DNA of 20,750 nucleotides from an uncultured Subdoligranulum sp. GTDB lineage: Bacteria; Bacillota_A; Clostridia; Oscillospirales; Ruminococcaceae. The translations under genes and the position numbers were made by a program. Positions 14,304 through 20,750 of this stretch are shown here, piece after piece; the first letter of the stretch is position 1; the number at the start of each line of letters is the position of its first letter. The notes beneath the pieces were generated by a model. That model had not been told where the DNA came from. It did no database searches and worked only from the letters and a program-made list of their open reading frames with translations. Location: assembly GCA_900772715.1 (NCBI GenBank), contig CAAGRN010000232.1:1-20750 (forward strand), given 5' to 3'.

Positions 14304-15524
14304 ATGACGGATTCAGAAAATCTCTTGACGGCGTTTCACAGTTTTGCCAACCTGTTTGAGCCGATTTGGTTCTGGAAAATGGACAGTGAGTTCCATGTGC
14401 TGCAAAGCGATTGCCCCCACGAGTCCCTTTTCCGCAGTTTGCTGCTGCGGGAGGGACGCCGCGAGGCGATCGAAGCGCATATCGCCACCACCGATCGCCC
14501 GGTTTGCTTTACGGTACCCTCTATGCTTTCCTGGATCATCGGTTTTGCGCCGGAGGGCGGAAAAATCCACAACATCTATCTGGTCGGACCGTTTTTTCTG
14601 GATTACAAAGACCCGGAGAGCAGTGCCGACCGCATGGCGCAGACCGACTTGACGCAGGAAGCACAGGAGGCGCTGCAGGCTGCCCTGCCGACCTTGCCGG
14701 TATTGAGCAGTGAAACGCTTGTGCAGTATGCCGTTATTCTGCATTACTGCATCCGGCAAGAGCGGCTTGCGCCATCGGAAGTTGTACACTATGTCGCCCG
14801 TCCAAAGACCCGGAAGCACTCCAAGAGCGTGGAGACAAACCAGTTTGAGAAGAGCAGCGGTCGATGGTCGATGGAGCAGGAGCTGCTGAACCGCATCCGC
14901 CGTGGGGATTTGTCTGCCGGTGAGGTACTGACAAAGGCCGGGCCGGGGCAATCCATACAGGCTTTTGGCAATGTGCAGAACTTACCCGCCATGCGGCTGA
15001 ATCTGCATCAGCTTTTAACGCTGGTATCCCGTGCCGCAGTGGACGGCGGGCTACCGCAGCGCACGGCATTTTCGCTTTGTTCCGATTACCGCAGCCGGTT
15101 GGAAAAAAGCCGCACCGCCAAAGAACTCACCCAAATCGGCAATGAGATGGTGCGAGATTACGCAGCCCGCGTCCACAACATGAAACGCTATGCCAAGTGT
15201 TCCCCCGCCATCCGCCTTTGCTGCGAGTACATCGACACCCACCCCGCCGACAAACTGACGTTGGAGGAGTTGGCAGAAAAAGCCGGGTACTCCCCTTCCC
15301 ACCTATCCCGCAAGTTCAACCGTGAAATGGGCTGTTCCATTATCACCTACATCCAAAACTCCAAGCTGGAACGGGCCTGCTACCTGTTGGCCAACACGAC
15401 CGAAAGTGTGGACGACATCAGTTCCGAGCTTGGGTTCAACACAAGAAGCTATTTTACCACCGTATTCAAAAATCACACCGGTATGTCTCCCACCGAATAC
15501 CGAAAGGAGAACAGCACGGTGTAA
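14304..15524 (+). CDS. AraC family transcriptional regulator
   Basis: A 406-residue protein. ATG 14304 is chosen because AAAGGATG precedes it and a good promoter covers the upstream in-frame ATGs. Residues about 300-402 are the double helix-turn-helix of the AraC/XylS family: LTLEELAEKAGYSPSHLSRK for the first unit and SVDDISSELGFNTRSYFTTV for the second, ending GMSPTEYRK. Residues 1-165 form an uncharacterised sensing domain (AFHSFANLFEPIWFW, VLQSDCPHESLFRSLL, IYLVGPFFLDY) without the usual AraC cupin signature. A linker (about 165-190) and a helical region (about 190-295) follow. A sugar or glycoside released from the substrate is the presumed effector. The tandem repeats at 12246-12285 are its likely target, controlling both divergent operons. 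Confidence 0.92.
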   Translation: MTDSENLLTAFHSFANLFEPIWFWKMDSEFHVLQSDCPHESLFRSLLLREGRREAIEAHIATTDRPVCFTVPSMLSWIIGFAPEGGKIHNIYLVGPFFLDYKDPESSADRMAQTDLTQEAQEALQAALPTLPVLSSETLVQYAVILHYCIRQERLAPSEVVHYVARPKTRKHSKSVETNQFEKSSGRWSMEQELLNRIRRGDLSAGEVLTKAGPGQSIQAFGNVQNLPAMRLNLHQLLTLVSRAAVDGGLPQRTAFSLCSDYRSRLEKSRTAKELTQIGNEMVRDYAARVHNMKRYAKCSPAIRLCCEYIDTHPADKLTLEELAEKAGYSPSHLSRKFNREMGCSIITYIQNSKLERACYLLANTTESVDDISSELGFNTRSYFTTVFKNHTGMSPTEYRKENSTV

Positions 15525-15539
15525 AATCAGGAGGCTGTT

Positions 15540-16646
15540 ATGCCTGAAATTCATAAGGTTGTCACCACCGTTTGGTACAACAAGAAAAATATGCACGACC
15601 TGCGGATGGTTTTTCCCGATGCACAGTTCTGCTATGTAGACTTTTTTGACAAAGAAAAGCTGGCCGCGGAGGCAAAGGATGCCGACGTTGCCATCTTGAT
15701 GGGCGATGTGGATTCCTGCCTGCTGGGCGAGAATTCCCTGCAATGGATTCATTGCGACCATGCCGGGCTGAACGGAAGCGCCCGCCCCGAAGTATTTGCC
15801 CGTGGGATCCCCGTCACCGGGGCTGCCGGGCGCAGCGCCCCGGTGCTGGCCGAGCATTGCATCTACTTTATGCTGCAAGGCTGCTACCATACCAAGGAGC
15901 TGCTTCATGCACAGGAAAACTGCCAATGGGGCGTGGATGGCATGAACCGCTGGCGCGGTCTGTATGGGCGCACCGTGGGCATTGTCGGCATGGGCAACAA
16001 CGGCAGAATGTTAGCCGACCGGCTGCACGCCTTTGGTATGAAAATTCTCGCCTACGATAAGTTCCCCATCAAGGGCTATGACTATCTGGAGGCAAAATAC
16101 TGCGCCAACGAGGGCGACACCCTGCAGCCGCTGCTGGAGCAGAGCGACTTTGTTGTGCTGACGCTGTCCTTGACCGATGAAACCTACCACATGATCAACC
16201 GCGATACGCTGGCGCAGATGAAAAGCGGCGCGTTCCTTGTCAACATGGCACGCGGCGGCATCGTCTGCACCGAGGATTTGATAGAGGCCCTGCACAGCGG
16301 AAAACTGAGCGGTGCCGGGTTGGATGTGTTTGAGGAACAGCCGCTTTCGCCGGAAAGCCCCCTGTGGAAGATGGAAAACGTGTATATCACGCCCCACTCT
16401 ACCCCGCAGGTTCCCGACCGTGCCGCACGCAGCATTGAAATCATCCGTGAAAACGCCCGCCGCTTTGAGGCCGGGGAGCCGCTTTTGAATCTGATGAAGC
16501 CCGCCGATGCCATGAGCGGCGAAAAAGCTGCCGGCGGCTGGGCCCGTATGCTGAGCAGCAATGTCCCCAAGGAACAAATCAAGCTGGAAATGCTGGAAAA
16601 ATTTCTGGGCAAGCGCGATTGGACCTCGCCCGAAGATTGGATGTGA
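15540..16646 (+). CDS. D-isomer-specific 2-hydroxyacid dehydrogenase
   Basis: A 368-residue NAD(P)-dependent dehydrogenase with a strong AGGAGG site, starting 15 nt after the AraC stop. The nucleotide-binding loop is TVGIVGMGNNGRMLADRL (G150, G152, G155). The catalytic triad of the family is present: R238 in NMARGGIV, E265 in LDVFEEQP and H286 in ITPHSTP. Such enzymes interconvert 2-hydroxy and 2-oxo acids (for example glycerate/hydroxypyruvate or glycolate/glyoxylate). The N-terminal substrate domain is divergent (VILMGDVDS-like AILMGDVDS near 51-59; HCDHAGLNGSARPEV), and a C-terminal tail of about 40 residues extends beyond the usual end, so the substrate cannot be assigned. Its neighbours, a putative glycosidase and a tartronate semialdehyde reductase-like gene, suggest it acts on a sugar-derived acid. 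Confidence 0.92.
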   Translation: MPEIHKVVTTVWYNKKNMHDLRMVFPDAQFCYVDFFDKEKLAAEAKDADVAILMGDVDSCLLGENSLQWIHCDHAGLNGSARPEVFARGIPVTGAAGRSAPVLAEHCIYFMLQGCYHTKELLHAQENCQWGVDGMNRWRGLYGRTVGIVGMGNNGRMLADRLHAFGMKILAYDKFPIKGYDYLEAKYCANEGDTLQPLLEQSDFVVLTLSLTDETYHMINRDTLAQMKSGAFLVNMARGGIVCTEDLIEALHSGKLSGAGLDVFEEQPLSPESPLWKMENVYITPHSTPQVPDRAARSIEIIRENARRFEAGEPLLNLMKPADAMSGEKAAGGWARMLSSNVPKEQIKLEMLEKFLGKRDWTSPEDWM

Positions 16647-16650
16647 GTGC

Positions 16651-18600
16651 ATGGAAGAAAAACATTGGTGGCAGGGGTATCCGTGGCGTATGCTGCAGAC
16701 GAACCTGCGTGAAATCGATATGGCAGACATCGACGCTGATACCTATGCCGAACAGCTGAAAGAATACGGTGCAACTGTCGTCACACTGAATGCGGCGGGC
16801 ATCATTGCCAGCTACCAAACGCAGCTGGACTGCCAGACGCAAAGCCCCTATCTGACCGGCAGCAGCCTACGCGAAATCATTGACGCCTGCCATAAGCGCG
16901 GCATCCGTGTTATTGCGCGGATGGACTTTTCCAAGCTGCGCGAGGGCGTGTTTGCCAAACATCCCGATTGGGCCTACCGCGACAAAAACGGGGATGTCGT
17001 CAACTATAACGGCAACATCCAGACCTGCCCCAACGGTGCTTACCAGAAAGAGAAATCTCTGGAAATCCTGCGGGAGGTTCTGACTACCCACCCCTTTGAC
17101 GGTGTGTTCTGCAATATGAGCGGTTTCCTCGTGGTGGATTACAGCGGCGTATACCACGGCCCCTGCCACTGCGAGAACTGCAAGCGACTGTTCAAGGAGC
17201 AATACGGCTTGGATATTCCCGACCGCGATGATCCTCGCAACCCAGATTACCGTAAGTATGCCGCTTTCAAGTCTGCCTGCACCAAGGCACAGCGGGAGCG
17301 GCTGATTCAGACCGTGCGCAGCATCAGCCCGGAACTGGCCATTAACAATGTGGATTATATCCGCACCGAGTCCGCCACTGAAATCGGCGTACCGCAGTGG
17401 CAGTACAGTGCCTCCTGCAATGCGCGGCGCACGGCGGGGCCGCTGCGTCTGCGCCCGGCTGACAATGCCAGCGTGGATTTCATGGGATTCCGCTACCGGG
17501 ATTCCTCGGTCAGCGCCGGGCAGTTGGCGCTGCGTCAATGGCAGAATCTTGCCAACGCGGGCAGTGTGAGCCTGTATATTATGGGGCGTCTGGACAACCA
17601 CAAGGACCTGACGGCGCTGAACGCTTCGCAAGCGCCATTTACATTCCACAGGGAACACGAGGAGCTTTATTGCGGCCTGCAAAGTGCTGCCAAGGTTCTG
17701 CTGGTGACAAAGCCCATCATGGCGCGCAGCGACCCCGAAGTATACGGCTGGGTGCGTGCCTTGACCGAGAGCCATATTCCCTTTGACGAAGTAAAGCTGG
17801 CAGAACTGACGCCGGAGTTGCTGCACCGATGGGATGTGGTTGTCTTAGGCGACGTAAAGCAGTGCAGTCCGCAGCAGACGGCCATGCTGGATGAATACGT
17901 CGCACAGGGCGGCATTGTGCTGGCAAGCGGCAATGCCCCCGCGCTGCAATGCCTTGGTGTAGAGAGCGTACAGGCAAAACACACCGACTGTATGTCCAGC
18001 GTATTTGAGATTGGCGCAGCCGAGTCGGCTCTATTCCCCCGCAGTGCCGCGGCCCATTATGTTGTACCCGGTGCCTGTGTTTCCGAGATTCAATTTGCGC
18101 CCGACACCAAAACTATGCTGCATATGATTCCGGAACATCCTTTCGGCCCTCCGGAGATGTGCTACTATACAACCGTTACCGATGTTCCCGGTCTGGGCAT
18201 CACGCCGCACGGCAAGGGCAAAGGCGTTTATATTCCTTGGTCTGTCGGCAGCTTCTATTACAATGAGGGTTATGACAATACCCTGCACTTTTTGCAGGAT
18301 GTCCTGCATGAATTCTGTGCCTTGCCGGAGCTGACCCCCGGTTTGCATCCCAGCGTAGAACTGACACTGAGCAAAAAGGCAGATATGCTGGCGGTTCAGC
18401 TTGTCAACGGCAGCGGCGTTTTTGCCAACAGCTATTTTAAGCCTGTGCCTATGCAGGATATAACCCTGCGTCTGCCCGGATCGGCGGGAAAAACCGCCTT
18501 CGCACACAATGGCGGCAGCGTTTCCTGTGCTGATTCCGGCGACGATTTGATTCTGACGCTGGACAAGCTGAGCGCTTATGAAATCATTACCGTACAATAA
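16651..18600 (+). CDS. Putative glycoside hydrolase of the GHL6/GH42-like TIM-barrel type
   Basis: A 649-residue protein starting at ATG 16651, four bases after the previous stop, without a strong ribosome binding site and therefore probably translationally coupled. The first about 340 residues look like a TIM barrel: YAEQLKEYGATVVTLNAAGI (32-51), CHKRGIRVIARMDFSKL (80-96), then WAYRDKNGDVV and HPFDGVFCNMSGFLVVDYSG (147-166). A compact cluster GPCHCENC (C172, C174, C177) follows, resembling the metal-binding Cys clusters of GH42 and GHL6-type proteins. Residues about 345-440 (KVLLVTKP, WDVVVLGDV, YVAQGGIVLASG) resemble the class I amidotransferase-like 'beta-galactosidase trimerisation' domain, and a beta-rich end follows. 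I recognise it only as hypothetical glycosyl hydrolase 6-like; the activity is unknown. No signal peptide is seen. Position between two dehydrogenases suggests it releases, or works on, the acid they process. Confidence 0.8.
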   Translation: MEEKHWWQGYPWRMLQTNLREIDMADIDADTYAEQLKEYGATVVTLNAAGIIASYQTQLDCQTQSPYLTGSSLREIIDACHKRGIRVIARMDFSKLREGVFAKHPDWAYRDKNGDVVNYNGNIQTCPNGAYQKEKSLEILREVLTTHPFDGVFCNMSGFLVVDYSGVYHGPCHCENCKRLFKEQYGLDIPDRDDPRNPDYRKYAAFKSACTKAQRERLIQTVRSISPELAINNVDYIRTESATEIGVPQWQYSASCNARRTAGPLRLRPADNASVDFMGFRYRDSSVSAGQLALRQWQNLANAGSVSLYIMGRLDNHKDLTALNASQAPFTFHREHEELYCGLQSAAKVLLVTKPIMARSDPEVYGWVRALTESHIPFDEVKLAELTPELLHRWDVVVLGDVKQCSPQQTAMLDEYVAQGGIVLASGNAPALQCLGVESVQAKHTDCMSSVFEIGAAESALFPRSAAAHYVVPGACVSEIQFAPDTKTMLHMIPEHPFGPPEMCYYTTVTDVPGLGITPHGKGKGVYIPWSVGSFYYNEGYDNTLHFLQDVLHEFCALPELTPGLHPSVELTLSKKADMLAVQLVNGSGVFANSYFKPVPMQDITLRLPGSAGKTAFAHNGGSVSCADSGDDLILTLDKLSAYEIITVQ

Positions 18601-18613
18601 AGGAGAGCTTTGT

Positions 18614-19498
18614 ATGAAAATCGGATTTATCGGTTTAGGCATTATGGGCAAGCCGATGGCAAAAAATCTTCTGAAAGCGGGCTACACCGATTTGTTGGTC
18701 AATAACCGCAGCCAAGCCCCTGTGCTGGAGTTGGAGGCAGCCGGTGCCAAGGGCGCGACCCAGCAGGAAATCGGCGAGCAGTGCGAAGTCGTCATCACCA
18801 TGCTGCCCAATTCCCCGCAGGTCAAGGAAGTCATGCTGGGTGAAAACGGCGTGGCCGCCCATATGAAGCCGGGCGCGGTCTTTATTGATTGCAGCTCTAT
18901 CAACCCCGTTGCCTCCAAGGAAATCTACGCCGAGCTGCAAAAGAAGGGCGTAGAAATGCTGGATGCTCCCGTTTCCGGCGGTGAGCCCAAGGCCATTGAC
19001 GGCACGCTGAGTTTTATGGTCGGCGGCAAGCAGGAAATTTTTGACACCTATAAGCCCATTCTGGACGCTATGGGTGCCTCGGCTGTGCGCTGCGGCGATG
19101 TAGGCGCGGGCAACACCACCAAACTAGCAAACCAAATCATCGTGGCCTGCAACATTCAGGCGCTGGCCGAAGCCTTGACCCTTGCCCAAAAAGCGGGTGT
19201 GGACCCGGAACTGGTGTTTCAGGCCATCAAGGGCGGTCTGGCAGGCTCTACCGTCATGAACGCCAAAGCCCCCATGATGATTGCGGGCAACGACAAACCC
19301 GGCTTCAAAATCGATCTGCACATCAAGGATTTGAACAATGTGCTGGACTGCGCCCACTCTGTCGGTGCGCCCGTTCCCATGACCGCCGAAGTGCAGGAAA
19401 TTTTGCAGTGGCTGCACAACCACGAGGGCGGTCAGAAAGACCACAGCGCCATTGCCCAGTATTATGAGTATCTGACCGGAATCCAAATCGGCCGCTGA
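18614..19498 (+). CDS. garR: 2-hydroxy-3-oxopropionate (tartronate semialdehyde) reductase-like dehydrogenase
   Basis: A 294-residue member of the beta-hydroxyacid dehydrogenase family, the usual length for GarR/GlxR. AGGAG is followed nine bases later by ATG 18614. It has the N-terminal dinucleotide loop MKIGFIGLGIMGKPMAKNLL, the substrate-binding segment DAPVSGGEPKAIDGTL (118-132) and the catalytic lysine K170 in GAGNTTKLANQI. An Arg after the second strand (NNRS) hints at NADP(H) use. The family reaction is tartronate semialdehyde to D-glycerate. The next gene is a glycerate kinase, which supports this assignment; 3-hydroxyisobutyrate-type substrates are the alternative. It lies 13 nt after the GHL6-like gene. 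Confidence 0.87.
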   Translation: MKIGFIGLGIMGKPMAKNLLKAGYTDLLVNNRSQAPVLELEAAGAKGATQQEIGEQCEVVITMLPNSPQVKEVMLGENGVAAHMKPGAVFIDCSSINPVASKEIYAELQKKGVEMLDAPVSGGEPKAIDGTLSFMVGGKQEIFDTYKPILDAMGASAVRCGDVGAGNTTKLANQIIVACNIQALAEALTLAQKAGVDPELVFQAIKGGLAGSTVMNAKAPMMIAGNDKPGFKIDLHIKDLNNVLDCAHSVGAPVPMTAEVQEILQWLHNHEGGQKDHSAIAQYYEYLTGIQIGR

Positions 19499-19508
19499 AA
19501 ATAGCCGT

Positions 19509-19537
19509 AAAGCCTGCCGTTTTTGCGGCAGGCTTTT
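19509..19537 (+). terminator. Hairpin between the reductase and glycerate kinase genes
   Basis: AAAGCCTGCCG (19509-19519) and CGGCAGGCTTT (19526-19536) form a perfect 11-bp stem with a 6-nt loop, ending in only four T. It is a weak or partial intrinsic terminator eleven bases after the reductase stop. No promoter is evident before the kinase gene, so some read-through is expected and the kinase may be expressed at a lower level. Confidence 0.65.
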
Positions 19538-19560
19538 GATGGTTTAAGGAGAATCCTGTA

Positions 19561-20675
19561 TGAATCAAAAACTTCACGAAGATGCAGTGAATATTGTCAC
19601 CGCAGCGATTGCCGCCGTCAAGCCGGACGCTGCGGTACGCCGCGCATTGGATGGCATGACCTTTCCCGGTCGAGTATTCTTGGTCGCGGTGGGCAAAGCC
19701 GGATGGCAGATGGTGCACGCCGCGCTGCAATGCCTGCCCACGCCCCCGGCGCAGGGAATTGTTGTTACAAAGTACGGCCATGTAACAGCCGAACTGCCGG
19801 GCATCCGCTGCATGGAGGCCGGGCATCCCGTGCCGGATGAGAACTCCTTTGACGCTGCACAGGCTGTATTGGATATGACTGCTAACCTCTCCCCCACCGA
19901 CACGGTGCTGTTTTTGCTTTCTGGCGGAGGCAGTGCGCTATTTGAAAAACCGCTCGTTCCCGGTGCGGAATTGCAGAGCATTACCCGCCAGCTGCTTGCC
20001 TGCGGCGCAGATATCGTGGAAATGAATACGATTCGCAAGCGTCTTTCTGCAGTAAAGGGCGGGCGGTTTGCCGCCCACTGCGCCCCGGCGCAGGTGCAAA
20101 CCATCGTGTTGTCCGATATTTTGGGTGACCCGCCGGATATGATTGCCTCCGGCCCCACGGTCCCCGATTTGTCAACCTGTGACGAAGCGCTGAAAATTGC
20201 CCAAAAATATGATTTACGGCTAAGCCCCGCCGCCCGTGCCTGCCTTGGCAGCGAAACGCCAAAGCATCTGGACAACGTAAATATGCAAATTATCGGCAGT
20301 GTGCGGGAGCTTTGCTCTGCCGCTGCTGCACAGTGCCGTGCCCTCGGCTACGAGCCGCTGTATCTGACAGACCGCTTGAACTGTGAAGCGCGGGAAGCCG
20401 GACGCTTTTTGGCTGCAATCGCCCGCAGCCACGCCGATGACGGAAAAAAGCTGGCATTCATCGCGGGCGGTGAGACCGTTGTGCACCTGACGGGCAGCGG
20501 TCTCGGTGGTCGCAATCAGGAAATCGCTCTTGCCGCGGCAGAAAACCTCAGCGGTCTGTCAAATGCCGCTGTGATAAGCATCGGCAGCGACGGCACAGAT
20601 GGCCCCACCGATGCAGCGGGCGGCTATGCGGACGGCGGCACGCCAGCCGCGACAGGCTTTTCCGGCACCTTGTAG
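19561..20675 (+). CDS. Glycerate 2-kinase (DUF4147/MOFRL type), C-terminus apparently truncated
   Basis: A 371-residue cytoplasmic kinase with AAGGAG before ATG 19561. It should phosphorylate D-glycerate to 2-phosphoglycerate, feeding lower glycolysis. Family motifs are in order: VFLVAVGKAGWQM (39-51), KYGHV and EAGHPVPDENS (86-96), LLSGGGSALFE (119-129), VLSDILGDPPDMIASGPTVP (183-202), IAGGETVVHLTGSGLGGRNQ (301-320) and IGSDGTDGPTDAAGG (341-355). After GGYADGG the sequence leaves the family pattern (TPAATGFSGTL) and stops. Full-length members are about 410-440 residues and end with a NDSYH-type segment and a TGPTGTNV-type motif, which are absent and not found in the other two frames of the remaining 75 bases. 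The gene is therefore shortened, possibly by an insertion or deletion at about 20635-20675, and may be inactive. Confidence 0.85.
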
Positions 20676-20750
20676 TGTCGCTGCACAGTAGTGGTCAAAT
20701 GGTGGTCAAGAAAAGGCAGGCGCTGTTTTGTTATTCACCAACCAGAGCGA
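20676..20750. other. Non-coding tail after the truncated kinase, possible junction
   Basis: No gene start is visible. GTGGTCAA occurs twice (20691-20698 and 20702-20709). The region directly follows the abrupt end of the kinase reading frame and could be the edge of an inserted element, but the window ends before this can be judged. Confidence 0.3.

Overview
The window looks like chromosomal DNA of an anaerobic, gut-type Bacillota, probably of the Oscillospiraceae (Faecalibacterium/Gemmiger/Subdoligranulum-like). This is inferred from GC-rich coding with AGGAGG-type ribosome binding sites, closely packed polysaccharide-utilisation genes without SusC/SusD, a GPH-type symporter with a long charged tail, and a hairpin-rich intergenic repeat. 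No rRNA, tRNA, CRISPR array or complete transposase gene was seen.

Layout: (1) 1-1090 holds a MerR-type regulator (minus strand, cut by the window edge) and a flavodoxin-like oxidoreductase. They share a control region with a 19-bp-spacer promoter over a perfect palindrome and an opposing consensus promoter. (2) 1090-3057 holds a carboxymuconolactone decarboxylase-cupin fusion broken by a -1 frameshift at a slippery A-run, an alpha/beta hydrolase, and a second truncated cupin. About 1255-2840 is visibly AT-richer than its flanks and looks like a recombined-in block. (3) 3058-3341 is a non-coding nested inverted-repeat (MITE-like) element with terminator-like hairpins at both ends. (4) 3342-12104, minus strand, is a four-gene glycoside hydrolase operon transcribed as GH2, GH43, GH3, GH78 with gaps of 3-15 nt. 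(5) 12105-12467 is the divergent control region. (6) 12468-20675, plus strand, holds a GPH sugar symporter, an AraC regulator, a D-2-hydroxyacid dehydrogenase, a GHL6-like putative glycosidase, a tartronate semialdehyde reductase-like enzyme and a C-terminally shortened glycerate kinase.

How it may work: none of the hydrolases shows a signal peptide, so the likely scheme is that the symporter imports an oligosaccharide or glycoside and the enzymes take it apart in the cytoplasm. Removable residues suggested by family are terminal L-rhamnose (GH78), beta-galactose (GH2), a GH43 substrate (possibly galactan or arabino-oligosaccharide) and a beta-glucoside or xyloside (GH3). That fits a rhamnosylated galactan, arabinogalactan or plant glycoside, but the substrate is inferred. 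The two dehydrogenases plus glycerate kinase form a hydroxyacid-to-2-phosphoglycerate branch, which suggests that part of the substrate is an acid or is oxidised. The AraC regulator, with tandem 20-bp sites next to the symporter promoter, is the likely switch.

Most notable items: a small helical module of unknown function shared by three of the four hydrolases (C-terminal in two, N-terminal in one); the GHL6-like enzyme set between two dehydrogenases; the mosaic, frameshifted cupin region; and the nested repeat, whose inner hairpins differ by compensatory changes.
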